Shown here piece by piece: positions 12,100-24,425 of a DNA stretch of 64,000 nt. How positions within the stretch are numbered: the stretch's first letter is position 1; every line of letters starts with the position of its first letter. The position numbers and the translations under genes are program-made. The notes under the pieces were generated by a model that worked only from the letters and a program-made list of their open reading frames with translations, made no database searches and had not been told where the DNA came from. Source of the DNA: Dasypus novemcinctus (lineage: Eukaryota; Chordata; Mammalia; Cingulata; Dasypodidae); assembly GCF_030445035.2 (NCBI RefSeq), contig NC_080677.1, positions 1,922,001-1,986,000 on the forward strand, in the 5' to 3' direction.

Positions 12100-12420
12100 G
12101 AGGAGGGATACTGAGATTAAATTATTCATTTGACAAATATTTCCATCACTACTGTGTGCAGTCACTGCATCGAATAGAGTGGTGAGCTATACGTGTATGG
12201 TCTCCGATGGAGCTTACGGTTTTGGGGAGAAAGACAGTTATAAAGAAACACATGTGTGCATGAATAATTACAGATTTTGATAGATTTTCTGAAGGACAAG
12301 AAGAGGGCTCTGTAAGAGTGAGTAATTGGGTGTTATTTCATATGCGATGGAGGTGTCAGCTTGTCAAGAGTTTGGGAAAGAGGTCTGGACAAAATCACAT
12401 TATTAAGCCTGAAAGATTGA
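12100..12420 (+). repeat. ancient LINE-like relic
   Basis: The sequence tatttccatcactactgtgtgcagtcactgcatc, then gagtggtgagctatac and ggagcttacggttttgggga, then an acagttataaagaaac block, follow the order of a frequent old mammalian repeat that carries an attcaacaaatatt-type start. Confidence 0.5.
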
Positions 12421-12884
12421 GGGATGCTCCCTAAAGCACAGTAAACTAACATGATTCTAACTCATTAGAACTTCTAGCATATATTGACTGGCAGCACCAT
12501 GATATAAATTACTTAAGCTAAAACTTAATAATGCGAGCAAAACGTGGTGATGTTGTTTTCCCATAACCATTTCTCCCCAATACGAATATCACAAGCTATA
12601 AAAGTGTTGAAGCATGGATTAACACATGATAGAGGTGATTGACCAAGAAATTTTTTGTTCTTGTTTCAGAACCCACTTTCTCCCAAAGGATTACGGTAAC
12701 ACAGGATAATTTTGAGAATTATATTAATCTTATGGTTGTAACTGTGATTACAATTTTCTAGAAAGTTTTCTTGTGCCACCATGACCAGAAATACTTGCTT
12801 TCTCTCTAGAAATACATAATTTTCTGCAAAATTAACCTGCTTCTATGTAAGTATTATACTTTCAAAGTTCTTGTTTTATTCTTT
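12421..12884. other. unassigned sequence
   Basis: No gene or repeat recognised. Confidence 0.4.
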
Positions 12885-13283
12885 TCATTTCATTAGTTGT
12901 CACATATATAGATGGAAGGGGACAAAAAAGGCACAAAAATTCAATGTGCAACTCAATAATTTCTCACAAAGCTAACACTGAAGCAAACACCAAACAAGAC
13001 ATGAATTAAAACTCTACCAATGGTCAGAAGCCATCTTAGACTCTTCACAATCACCACCCCATGTTTACCTCTCAAACACCCTTGAGTTTTACTTACACCT
13101 CTATAATTTTACTGCCTACACTTTTATCTTGAACCCTATGGTATACTTTTCTTAACTTCTGAAGTAGAATCATATAGTATATATCTTCTTGTGCTCAACA
13201 GTTCTGTGACTTGATCTTATTATTGTATGTTCCTGTAATTTATTTGTGTTCATTGCTGGAAAGTAGTCCACTGAGGGAGAGAA

Positions 13284-13317
<34 letters not shown>

Positions 13318-13838
13318 GTTTATCCATTCTAAAGTTTAGGAACATCAGCTTTTTATACAATTTTCACTATTTCTAATAATGATATTATGCAAAATTCTTA
13401 TGCATATCTCTAGGTACAAGTCTTTTGAGTATTTTCAACTTGTAAAATAGGTAAAACAATAGTCAGAGAGATAGCACAAATTTACACCCCCACCAAAAGT
13501 ATACAAAAATTTCCAAATCTTAGGTTATCTTCAAATGTAATACGATTTGAGCAGACTTTAAAATTTCAAATGTGAGTATAAAGGTCTGTCATTGTGGTTT
13601 TAATTTGCATGTCTCTGGTAAGTACTGAGATTGAGCCCATTTCCATATGGATAGTCACCATTTAGATACTATCTTCTGTAAAGTGCCTGCTCAAGTTTTT
13701 TGTCTATATTCATATTGCTTCTTGGTATTGAGTTTTTACTTTTTATAGATAAAATACAATATATTGAAGAGAAGATGTCATGCTCATATCTGCACAAGGA
13801 TTTCTCCAAGTCTATACCTTGGCATTTTTATGCATTTG
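12885..13838 (-). mobile_element. old L1 copy (ORF2 end plus 3' UTR), reverse
   Basis: The 3' UTR part includes caaacaccaaacaagacatg and ttctgaagtagaatcatata. The part from about 13320 reads in reverse as the end of L1 ORF2: a degenerate tttacacccccaccaaaagt, then ggttttaatttgcatgtctc. The coding frame is destroyed by stops and indels. Confidence 0.65.
13274..13318 (+). repeat. (GA)n microsatellite, interrupted
   Basis: Purine-only run of GA units with a few AA and AC interruptions. Confidence 0.95.
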
Positions 13839-15046
13839 ATTTTTTACATATTAAAGCAGCTTTATTGAGGTATATATTACACACGATGAATTTGCCCCAT
13901 GATACATTGATCTTTAGTAAATATATAAAGTTGAACAACCATCAATCCACTGTTAGCATATTTCTATCTCCTTAAAAAGTTACTTTGCACCCATTTGCAA
14001 TCAACCCCCACTCCCACCCCATGCCTTGCAACTACTAATAAGTTTCTGTCTCTGTAGATTCACTTATTCTGGACATTTTACCTTGGTCACATTTCCTATG
14101 GAGCTTTTTGCTATATTTGGAAAAGAGTGAATATGAGCCTTTCATTTCTCCACAATTTCTTATGTTGCTGATTAATTTATTGTGACAATGGTTCAGGGTC
14201 AAAAAAAAGTTACCAAAACTCTTCCAATTCCCAGTTTAAAATGAATGTAATAAGAAAATCTTTTATAAGGAGTCAATATTTTTAAATCCCTTAATATAAT
14301 TCTTGATACTTTTAGCTTTCTAGAATTAATATATTAAGAATTTACATATTTCTTTGATTTCAATAAATTGTTAAACATCTTGAAAGTTTTAATAAATGTG
14401 TATATCTAAAAAATCAAATCCTGAGATATATAGTATTTTGCATGTGGCAATTTCACTTGGCATAAGACTTCATTTTCATCCATGTCATAGCACTATCAGT
14501 AATTCATTCTTTATTTCTGGGTAGTATGCAGTTGTATGATATACCACATTCTTTTTATAAATTCAACAGTTAATGGACATTTGGTGTTTCCAGTTTTTGG
14601 ATATTATGAATAAATTTCCTGTGAACATTACAATATATGTTTTTGCATTGACCCATATAATTTCATTTCCCTTTGGAAAATTCTTAGAGTAGAATTACTG
14701 AGTCATATGTTGAATTTATGTTTTAATTTATAAGAAACTGCCAAACGGTCTTCAATAATAGCTGTACCAGATTACTTTCCCACTCCGACTAGCAAAGTAT
14801 GTAGCTTCTACTTTTTTCAAATTCTTATAAACACTCTTTATTGTCTATCTTTTTTATTTTAGCCAATTTAATGTATGTATGTAGTGGTATAATATTGTGG
14901 TTTTAATATTAATTTCATTGATGACTAATGATATTGAGACTTTTTTAACATGCCTGGTAGCCATTTCAGTATCTTCTTTCATGAAATGTCTATTCAAATA
15001 TTTACCTATATACTAATTGGCCTGTTTGTCTTATAACAGAGTTCTT

Positions 15047-15055
15047 AGAGTTCCT
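15047..15055 (+). repeat. target-site duplication, left copy
   Basis: agagttcct lies just left of the SINE and is repeated at 15468-15476. Confidence 0.8.
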
Positions 15056-15467
15056 GGGAAGCGGACTTGGCCCAATGGATAGGGCGTCTGCCTACTACAT
15101 GGGAGATCCATGGCTCAAACCCTGGGCATCCTTGACCCACGTAGAGTTGGCCCATGTACAGTGCTGATGTGCACAAGGAGTGCCATGCCACACAGGGGTG
15201 TCCCCCACATAGGGGAGCCCCATGTGCAAGGAGTGTGCCCCATAAGGAGAGCCACCTAGTGTGAAACAAAGTGTAGCCTGCCCAAGAATGGCACTGCACA
15301 CACAGAGAGCTGACACAGCAAGATGATACAGCAAAAAGAAACACAGATTCCCAGTGCTGCTGATAAGGATAGAAGCGGTCACAGAAGAACACACAGTGAA
15401 TGGACACAGAGAGCAGACAACTGGGGGAGGGGCGGGAAGAAAAATAAACAAATAAATCTAAAAAAAA
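15056..15467 (+). mobile_element. armadillo-type tRNA-derived SINE (long form)
   Basis: Same family as 4490-4862. The head is gggaagcggacttggcccaa with a B-box-like ggctcaaaccc, then the body blocks gtgctgatgtgcacaaggag and gtgccccataaggagagcca, then the tail gacaactgggggaggggcgg and an A-rich end. It is slightly longer than the 4490 copy because of an extra stretch in the tail (about 15340-15400). A 9-bp target duplication flanks it. It sits inside an old reverse-strand L1. The 118- and 120-codon minus-strand frames here are SINE by-products. Confidence 0.88.
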
Positions 15468-15476
15468 AGAGTTCCT
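15468..15476 (+). repeat. target-site duplication, right copy
   Basis: Second copy of agagttcct after the A-rich SINE tail. Confidence 0.8.
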
Positions 15477-17724
15477 TAGGTATTCAAAATAGAGTCATTA
15501 ATCAAATCTTTTTGCAAATATTTTATGACAATTTTTAGGTTTTTTTTTACATTTTATTAGTATTGTGTTTGAATAATACAATTTGATCTTTTATGAATCA
15601 TGTTTTTGGTGTCATATCAAAGAACTCTTTGCCAACCTCAAGAACATCAAGATTTTGTCCTAGATTCTCTTCCACAAATTTAATAATTTTATCTTTACAT
15701 TGAAGTTTTTGTTGCATTTTTAGTTAATCTCTGTATACAGTATGAGGTAAGGGTAAAAGGTTTTAGATGGCATTGTTTTGTTTTGTTTTGTTTGCATATG
15801 GCTACAAAATTTTCCATGCACCATTTGTGAAAAGACCATCCTTTACCCAATGAACTTTCTTAGCAATTTTATCAACATTCAATTTACCATAATAATGAGG
15901 ATTTATTTCCAAACAAAATCAATCTTACTTTATTTATCCCTTTGTGTCAATATAACACAATATTTATTGATGTGACTAGAGTAACTTTTGAAATTACAGA
16001 GTATATGTCCTCAATTTATTTTTCAAAATTGTTTTTGCTATTATAGGTCCTTTGAATTTTCAAATAAATTTTAAGATCAGTTTTTCTTTATCTACAAAAT
16101 AAAAGCTTATTGGGATTTTTATTGCGATTTACATTGATTGGTAGTTATTTTTGAAGAGAAAATATTAACTTGACAATCCCAAAACAAGTAATATCTCCTC
16201 ACTTATTTAAATCTTTTTATATCAGCCTGAGCAATGTTCTGTAATTTTTAGTGTAAAAGTCATGCATTTACTTTTAAATCTTTTGTTCTTCATGATGTTG
16301 TGAGTGGATTTGCGTTCTTGATTTTATTTTCTATTTGTTCACTGCTGTATATAGGAATACAATTGATGCTTATATGATCTTGTATGTTGCAACCTTAAAG
16401 AACTAATTTATGAGTTCTAGCAATTGAGTGTGTATGTGTATAGGCATGCACATGCATGTTTGTGTGTGGTATGAATTACTAAAGAATTTCCCCATACAGG
16501 ATTATGTCAACTGCAGAGAAAACTTATTTTACTACTTCCTTCCCAATCCAGATGTCTTTTGTCTTATTTTATTATTCTTGATAGAACAGTCAGTATATTG
16601 TTGAAGAAAATTAATTGAAGTGGATATCTTTGCCCTTTCTAAAGCAGAAGTCACTCAAGCTTTTAGTTTCTCACTATATGGCAGCTTTGTGTTTCACATG
16701 GGTGTTTTGCATGAGGTTTAGAATTTTCCTTTCTTAGTTTGCTGCGAGTTTTATTTTTCATGAATATATGTTTTCATGTTTGTCAAATTCTTTCTCTGTG
16801 CTTATTGAAAGGATCATGTAGTGTTTGTCCTTCATTCTAGTACTCTGGTGTATTGGTGTATTTCCTTAATTGTTTTTTGGGTATGAAACCAACCAACCCT
16901 GCATTCCTGAGATAGAAGCCTTTGTTCATGGTGTGGGATTCTCTCTATAAATTGCTGCATTTCATTGGCTAATGTTTTGGTAAGAGGTTTGAATCTACAT
17001 TCACGAGTGTCTTTTTATCTGTATTTACTTTCCTCATGATGTTTTGGTCTAGCTCTAGTATCAGGGTAATACTGACATTATAGAATGAATTTCAATATGC
17101 CCCCTCCTGTATTTTCTGACAGCTTTTGTGAAGGACTGGTATTATTTCTTCTTAAACTATTAAATAATATTCACTGGTGAAGCCATCTCAGCTTATGTGT
17201 TTCATTGGGGGAAGGTCATTAATTTTTAATTAAATGTCTTCACTTGTTATAATTCTATTCCTACTCTCCATATCTGTGTGAGTCAGTTTTGATTATTTGT
17301 ATTTGTCTTATAATTTGTCCATTTTACTTTGTGTCTAACTTGTTGGCATAAGATTATTTTAAAATTTATTTATAATTCTTTTAATTCTTGTAGGATCAGT
17401 TGAAATGTTCCCTTTTTCATTCCAAATTTTGGCAACTTGTGTCTTCTTTTTTAATTTTGGTTAGGTAGCATAATTAAAGGTTTGTCAATTTTTTCCAAAG
17501 AAAAGAATATTATATTATCCCAATGTTTTGTTCCTTGTTTCTTTTAGTTCTGCTCTAAGTTTTATTATGTCCTTCTCTCTACTTGGATTTAAATAACTCT
17601 TTTTCCTTTAGTTAATTAGAATGGATGGTCAGGTGGCTGATTTGAGATATTTTTAAATTTTCTAATATAGGTTTTGAAAGTTATTCACATTACTCTAAGC
17701 ATTATATTAGAGATGTACCATACT

Positions 17725-18822
17725 TTTTAATTAATATTTTTATTAGAGAAGTTATGGGTTTACAGACCACTCAAGTAAAAAACATAGGGTTTTCATGTAC
17801 CATCCCATCCCTGACCCTTGCACTGGTGTGGAACACCTGCTGCAATAGATGGCGGCACTTTCTTTATAACTGTAGTAATTTTTTCCAGTAGTTACCTTTG
17901 TTACAGTTGATGAAATATTATTAAAATAGTACTATTACTCATCATCCAAAGTCTACACTAGGTTTATTTTTCATCATATATGTTCCTATTATTAACAGCA
18001 TGTATTAGTGTCATACATCTGTTATAATTCATGAAAGGGCATTCTTATAATTGTACTATTAACTATAGTATTTTGTCTACAATGGGGTGGATTCTGTTTT
18101 ACAATCTTATGTTTTATCTTTTAAATTTTAATCTAGGAACATGTAGGAGCAAAATATCCCCATTTAAACACATTCACCTATCTAATTCAGTGCTGTTAAT
18201 TACACTCATAGTAATAAGCTACCATAAGTACCATCCATTTCCAAACCTTTACAATCATCTGAACAGAAACTCTGCACAAATTAAGCATAAACTCCCCGTT
18301 CTGTAACCTGAGCTAAAGGATCTGGAGCTTATGTTCTACATTCTGACCCTATGACTTTACTTATTATAATTATTTCATATTAGTGAGGTCATACACTATT
18401 GGCCCTTTTGTGTCTGGATTATTTCACTCAGCATAATGCCCTCAAGGTTTATGCATCAGGACTTCATGCCTTTTGAATAATATTCCATTGTATATACTAA
18501 TATATCCTGCATTTTGTTTATCCATTTACCAGCTGCTGGACACTTGAGTTGTTTCTAACTTTTGGCAACTACGAATAATGCTGCTGTGAACACTGGTTTG
18601 CAAGTGTCTCTTCGAGTTTCTGCTTTCAACTCTTCTGTGTATATACCTAGTAGTGGGTTTGACTGGTCGTATGGTAATTGTATACTTAGCTGTCTGAGGA
18701 GCTGCCAAACTATCTTCCACAGTGGCTGCACCCTTTTACTTTTCCAACCATAATGAATGAGTGTTTCTATTTCTCCACATCCTCTCCAACACTTGTAATT
18801 TTTTGTGTTTTGAAGTCCTATT
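17725..18822 (-). mobile_element. L1MA-like 3' end inserted in an older L1, reverse
   Basis: The segment begins with T-rich sequence and tattagagaagttatgggtt, then follows the familiar eutherian L1 3' end in reverse: ttgttacagttgatgaaata, ctattaactatagtattttg, gtgctgttaattacactcat, ttatttcactcagcataatg-type text near 18420, atattccattgtatatacta, aataatgctgctgtgaacac and agtggctgcacccttttac. It ends inside ORF2 near 18822. The older L1 continues on both sides without a gap in its own order. The ORF2 part is degenerate. Confidence 0.8.
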
Positions 18823-19060
18823 TTCTGTATTTTGATATTGTAATTTGATATTTGTATTTCATAATATTTCTACTTTACTTTTTGATTTCTTCTTTAACCC
18901 ATTAGTTATTGAAAGTTTATTGCTTCTTTGCAATATTAGAGATTTCCCCAGCTTTCTTTCCTTTGCTGACTTCTATTTTAATTTCATTATTGTCAGAAAA
19001 AGAGTTTTTGTTTACCTGCATATATCATTACTGTTCCTTTAAGTAGGCATTCTTTTTTGA

Positions 19061-19919
19061 GCACATTTCCCAATTTCAGAATTTCCACTCCTTAAATACA
19101 TAACTTTCAAACCTTTATTTAGAATCACTATTAAATGAGTAATTTTTGTCACACTTTTCATTCTTTAAACATGGTTTCATGAATTTATTTGGACATATTT
19201 ACAATACCTGCTTACATTTTTTCTGCTAAGCCCAACATCTGGTGACACTCAGAGCAGTTTCCTTTGATTACATTTTGTTTTTTCCTTTACATAGGTCACA
19301 CTTTCATTTTTCATAGGATGACATAATTTTTTTTTACATAAAAAACTGAGCAGTTTAAATAACACCTTGTAGCAGCTCTGGATTCTGACATTTCCCACTC
19401 AGCATTGTTGGTTTTGTTGTTTTCATCTTAAATTGTTCATTTTCTTTGTTTCTTTGCTCACTATCTTAACTGGATGAAATCTGTCTCCCTGCAGTGCATG
19501 GCCACTGACATTTCTGCTCATTTTAGTTTATTTTTTAATAGATTCTTTTTCTGATGTTTACGTCTGACTTCCTAGGGCTTGCCTGCCCATGTGCTTCTTA
19601 GCTCTGTAGTTAGCTGCTTGGTCAGAGCTTGTTCTCCTCCACCTACAGCCAGCAAGCCTCTCTGCATCTGCTCAAGGTTGTGAGCACTGGTTGAGAGCAC
19701 ATGCACAGTTCAGACAATTTTCAAGTCTGCCCCAGCTTTGACTTTCCACTGGACCGTCTTGTTCCCCTTATGCAGATGAGCACAGCCTCCACGGTGAGCG
19801 GGGCTGTGCTGTCGGCATGTGACATTCCAGCTCTGCTGTGCACGCATGTAGCCTCAGCCAGCTCATGCAGGCTCAAGCCAGTCTCTCTGCTGGCTTTCTC
19901 AGCTTTCTGAAATCTGAGA
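19061..19919. repeat. LINE-like relic and unassigned sequence
   Basis: The part at about 19200-19400 (tttgattacattttgttttt, ggatgacataa, cagctctggattctgac) resembles an old LINE piece that I cannot name. The rest up to 19919 is more GC-rich and unassigned. The 69- and 72-codon frames here have no recognisable domain. Confidence 0.35.
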
Positions 19920-20270
19920 TCATCATAACCCTGCTCCAAATGGAATTTAATGAGTTTTGATAAATAGGTACTCCCATGAAACCATCACAACAGTTAAGAT
20001 AAGGAAAATATTGAGTAGCACAAAAAGTACCTCCTGCCCCTTCCGAAGCCATAAATCTTACACCCCTACCCACCATCTCCAGGAACTAGTGACCTGTTTT
20101 CTGTAATTATAGATCAAGTAACTTTTCCTATAATTTTTGTTAAATAGAATCATAAAGCATGCACTTACTTTTGGATGGCTCATTTTGCTCAGCACACTTA
20201 TATTGAAAAAAATCCATGTTATTATAAGTATTAATAACTCATTGTTTTTTACTGCTGTATGTATTCAGTT
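19920..20270 (-). mobile_element. old L1 3' UTR fragment, reverse
   Basis: The text ggtactcccatgaaaccatc, acaacagttaagataaggaa, cctcctgccccttccgaagc and ggatggctcattttgctcag follows the layout of an L1M 3' UTR in reverse. Confidence 0.65.
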
Positions 20271-21439
20271 CTCCCAGTTAAATAGTTAGGCATGCAAAGG
20301 CAGGCTTCTGTTATTATATATGTATATGTATTTAAAAACAAAATCACCAAAATGTTTAGATGACCAATAAATACTTCTTTAGTTGAAGAATAGAATACAT
20401 ACATGAATTCTAAACAAAAATGCAATGTGAACATATTGATTTAATTACAACAGCCACAAACAATAATAAACATATTTGTCAGTCCCTGAAGGTATTATAA
20501 CATTTGTTTTTGTTTTGCTGTATTTGTCAGTTATTTTTGTTATTTCAGGCCCCCAATGACCCAAAACTCAAAAAAAAATATGTATTTTCTGAGTACTGCA
20601 AGTTTGTGTTAAACACTGATGGGAAGTGAAAACACACATTTCAAAGACAGTATACTTAAGAATGGGAAGAGAGTGTAGGAATAAATACCAATAAATTCAA
20701 GGCATTAAATTTGAGTGCTTACTCTTCACTGTATATGCCATTAAAATCATACTTCACCTCCCATATTTCTTTTCCTTTTCAACTATTTAAAGAGATACAA
20801 GATTCCACTATGATTCTCCTCCTAAGTACCTGAAGGCATAATCCAGAGGAGTTCTATGATGCTTTAGCATGTGCTGCTTTTGCCAAACACTACCTCTTGA
20901 AAATACCTCTCATTATCTATTTACTGCCACTATCTATTTTCATGTCTGTTCTCTGCCTGCAATACCTGATTTATCAATGTCATATAACTCTCTATTGTAA
21001 ATAGTCTGGGAAACTCAAACATTATTACTGTGAATGAGGAAAGAGATGAAAATTCAGATCCTGAGAGGTTGCTAAGAAAACCTGAAAAAATAATAGAATA
21101 TAGATGAAGTAAAACAAGACAAAAAATCCAACAAGCAACATGAGCCAGTTTCACATTCATAAACGCAGTGCTTCACAGGTAATCTTATGACCGTGAACAA
21201 TTCTTCTACTGCTACTAGCACTAATGATGTTAGCTGATGGTGAGCCTCCTCTTAGCAGATGCTCTGAGTCCTCTGTGTGCAGCAATCAATTAATCATTAT
21301 GTGCGGAGACTGAGTCTCAAATAAACTGAATAGTGTGCTTGAGGTCCACACAGTTTATGGGAGATCCTGAATTAAGATTGAGGCATCCTTCCTCCAGAGT
21401 CCACTACTCTTAGAAATAAATATGGAGACCCACAGGTTC
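20271..21439. other. unassigned sequence with a weak MIR-like piece
   Basis: No gene is seen. The stretch at about 21290-21400 (gtgcggagactgagtctcaa, gtgcttgaggtccacacagt) loosely follows the MIR layout in reverse, at low confidence. Confidence 0.35.
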
Positions 21440-22440
21440 TATGGTTATGGCAGATGGCTCTGGAGCTCAGTGCCATGTCAGTGAGCCCTACCTTGGAATT
21501 TGTGTGTCTGAGTGTGACAGAGTTAGACTCAGATGTGACCTTTCTACACATGCCTCTTCTGTCACTTTTACTGAACCTGTGGTTAGCACTAGGGTTGGTG
21601 TATACTCAGGAGACTTGAATCTCTGGACTGTCCATGTGCCAGCTGGGCCCTGAGCCTCAGCAGAGTTGCAGCTCCTATCCTCTGGTTCATTGAACTTACC
21701 CAGGTCAGCTTACGGGAAGGTGAAGATGGTCAACCACCACACCAGAAAACAAAGTGTCTACAACTGTGAGCAAGAGAATTGCATCCATCAACCATGTGGG
21801 ATCTAAGTCCCCTTGTGATTAGAGGTGGAGTGGACATCACTATGCCGGGTGAAGGAATAAAATATGAATTAGAGTGGACTTACTGATATTCTACTATAGA
21901 ACTATTATGACTCATAATGGAAGAAATTGTAGCATTGATATGGAGAAAGTGGCCACAGCAGTTGCTGAGGGCAGGGAGAGGGAAGAAGAGATGTGATGTG
22001 GGGACATTTTCAGGACTTGGAGTTGTCCTAAATGATATTTCAGGGACAGGTGCTGGACATTATATATCCTGCTATAACCCACTGAGTGTACTGGGAGAGA
22101 GTGTAAACTACAGTGTAAACTATTATCCATGTGGTGCAGCAGCACTCCAAAATATATTCACCAAATGCAATGAACATGCCACAATGATGAAGGAGGTTGC
22201 TGATGTGGGAGGAGAGGGATGGGGTGGGGTGTAGGGTCTATGGGAACCTCTTATACTTTTTAATGTAACAATTATGTATCTTCAAAAAATATGGTTAAAA
22301 AATGATGAGGGTGGGGGTGGGCAGTGGGGTATATGGAAACTTCTTATGTTTTTTAATGTAACGTTTGGTGTGCTCTATTAACTTTAAAAAAAGATAATTA
22401 AATTTTTTTAAGTGGAGTTACAAATTTAAAAAAAGAGAAA
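21440..22440 (+). mobile_element. L1 3' UTR fragment (lineage-specific L1), forward
   Basis: Shares blocks in order with 29690-31290: cctgagcctcagcagagttg, then ctcctatcctctggttcatt, a ggacatcactatgccgggtg block, agggaagaagagatgtgatg, and tcaggacttggagttgtcct. It contains G-rich tracts at 22206-22233 and 22309-22329 and ends in A-rich sequence. There is no coding sequence. The 105-codon forward frame at 21917-22234 lies wholly inside the UTR. Confidence 0.82.
22206..22233 (+). promoter_or_regulatory. G-quadruplex motif in the L1 3' UTR
   Basis: At least four runs of three or more G separated by short loops (ggg, ggg, gggg, gggg, ggg). A second tract follows at 22309-22329 (ggg, ggggg, ggg, gggg). 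G-rich polypurine tracts in this position are a known property of mammalian L1 3' UTRs. Confidence 0.75.
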
Positions 22441-23091
22441 GAAATAACTTAACAGTGGAAGATTTTTCTAAGAAATAGAAGATGGATATGATAATGCTGT
22501 AGTCTGTTTTACCCTAAGAGGAAAAAATGGTTGCTAAAGGCAGCCTTAAATTCTCATTTTCATCTTGACTTGCTCCCTTAGTCTTCCTAGAATTAGCATT
22601 GGAACTCTCATCCCAGGGTCCTATGGCCAGCATCATATATCCTGCTAAAAAGATAACTACTTCTCTGAAACTCTCCTTGTCACCAGCTATCATAGTCCCC
22701 TGTTGACATGTTATATTCAACACAAAATCCAATCAAACATGCCCAAGCAATCAAACATAGAAAATATGTCTGCTGGCACACCCATAAGGAAGTATATAAA
22801 GATGTTTCATTTAAATTTACATTTCTAAAATTTAGAAAAGTATACAGCACTATTAAATAATGAGTTTGAAAATATCCCCAATCTTCTTCAAGGAGCTCTT
22901 TTCTTTTTTTCATTTCCCTTCTGTATTGCCTACTTTACAGATTATAAACTGCATTTGCACTTTTGCATACGTTCTCACTGTAGGAAAATTAAGTCTATTT
23001 CCAAAAGCAGATTTATCACACTTAGAGAAAATGGTAATTATGTAATTCTTTAAGCTTGGGAAAATAATGTAATTTCTCAGGACTACAATTT
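22441..23091. other. unassigned sequence
   Basis: AT-rich. No gene or repeat is recognised. Confidence 0.4.
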
Positions 23092-23100
23092 CCTCATTCT

Positions 23101-23433
23101 TTTTTTTTAAAGATTTCTTTATTTAGTTTATTTATTTCCCCCCCTTTACCTCTGATGGGGAGAGAGGTTCCCTGTCAGCTGTGCCACCTCAGCTCCTGGT
23201 CTCTGCTGCGCTTCACCTTGACTCTCCCCTTGTCTTTCTTTTGATGCATCATCATCTTGCTGCGTGACTCACTTGCATGGGGCACTGGCTCACCATGCGG
23301 GACTCATGCAAGCACTGGCTTGCCGTGTGGGCCCACTTTCTCTTCTTTTTCAACAGAAGTCTCCAGGGATCGAACCCAGGTCCTCCTATATGGTAGGCGG
23401 GGGCTCTATCCCTTGAGCCACATCTGCTTCCCA
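23101..23433 (-). mobile_element. armadillo-type tRNA-derived SINE, reverse
   Basis: Read on the minus strand, the element starts gggaagcagatgtggctcaa with a B box (gggttcgatccctgg) and ends in a poly(A) tract (the T run at 23101). The flanking 9-mer cctcattct occurs at 23092-23100 and at 23434-23442, a target-site duplication. The body differs from the 4490/15056 copies, so this is another subfamily. Confidence 0.85.
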
Positions 23434-23556
23434 CCTCATTCTTAAAATAGAGGTGTTAGAATAGACTACCTTATTTGTCCCTCCCAGGTCTGTCAATCTG
23501 TAATATGCGATAAAACAAACTAACACACTGTCCATTTATGGATGTCTCTAGTACTA

Positions 23557-23660
23557 TGATATAGATATAGAAATAGATCTAGAGATAGATAGAGGTAGAG
23601 ACAGAGACACAGACTCAGAGACAGAGAGACAGAGACAGAGATAGAGAGACAGAGATATAT
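23557..23660 (+). repeat. compound GATA/GACA/GA microsatellite
   Basis: Roughly 100 bases of tetranucleotide units (agat, agac) mixed with gaga and acag units. It is imperfect, so moderate length variation is expected. Confidence 0.95.
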
Positions 23661-23999
23661 AACTTTTGCTTATGGCTGACTGTGCCCTTTAAAAACCTGA
23701 CATAGCTTCTCCAGATTCATGCTCTACAAATTGAAGACATACATGTTTTTAGCCCCATTTAATGTTATGACATCAGGTGAATGAAGAATTGAAATTGGCA
23801 CCCTTGGTATCTTATAATCGTTGCTTCAAAAAATTCATAAGCAGCCAAACATGTAATAAACACTTTTTTTGTGTGCCACTCACAGTTAAAAGTCAGTTCC
23901 AAGGATGCTACTATGAAGTTGTCTATAAAACTAAATTTGAAAATAAAGCAAAAAAGATCAAAGAGGAAATGTCAGTTTGTGTTCCCTAGGGCGAATTTG
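23661..23999. other. unassigned sequence
   Basis: AT-rich. No gene or repeat is recognised. Confidence 0.4.
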
Positions 24000-24425
24000 C
24001 CTGGAGGCGCTCCTTCTGCACCAGATCTGAAGAGGCAGGTTACAGCCTCCCGCCACACTGGGAAGAGCACCCGGGGAACGCGGGCTGTGCACGGCCCAGC
24101 ACCACTCAGCGCTGAGGTTTCCCGCCAGCCTCAGGGCTCAGCCGTGACCTTGGGCCAGCTGGGAGAGAGGGAGCTGGGCACTGCAGGTAACAAAACCTGT
24201 CTTTTCTGTGATCTAGCCTGACAATGGATCAGCACAGACGTGTGAACCTGGCATCCCTGTGGAAAAGTAGATGACGGCCCGGGTAAGGGGTGCTGCGGCC
24301 CGCAGGGCCGAGCGGCGCCAGGGCAGCGGTGGAAAGGCCCCCGGGGCCAGTGAGCCCTGCCCACAGGGCGCACGGCCGGACAGGCCCATTCCCGGCTGGG
24401 GGCGAGGGAACCAGCCTTTGCTTGT
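24000..24425. promoter_or_regulatory. CpG-rich patch (possible small CpG island)
   Basis: GC content rises sharply compared with the flanks. By eye I count about 14 CpG dinucleotides in roughly 175 bases around 24250-24420. A near-perfect inverted repeat (ctgcgg c ccgcag) lies at about 24292-24304. No open frame here (116 codons forward, 130 codons reverse) resembles a known protein, and long frames are expected by chance in GC-rich DNA. It could be a promoter, an enhancer or a relic. Confidence 0.5.

Larger units (their letters stand above)
13840..19060 (-). mobile_element. long old L1 copy, reverse, split by a SINE and another L1
   Basis: This is the longest L1 in the window. The 3' UTR lies at about 13840-14400 (aaagcagctttattgaggta, then caaccatcaatccactgtta and the cccccactcccaccccatgc run). 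ORF2 follows in reverse from about 14450 to 19060. Recognisable ORF2 landmarks in reverse include a segment matching the reverse-transcriptase region at 16860-17200 (gaaaccaaccaaccctgcat, agctctagtatcagggtaat). The body stops at 15055 and resumes at 15469 around a SINE, and stops at about 17724 and resumes at about 18823 around a second L1. The sequence on each side is collinear across both gaps, which shows true insertions. ORF2 is broken in many places and cannot be expressed as a protein. Confidence 0.78.

Noticed and set aside
15045..15451. Two minus-strand frames of 118-120 codons
   Set aside because: They are shadows of the second long SINE.
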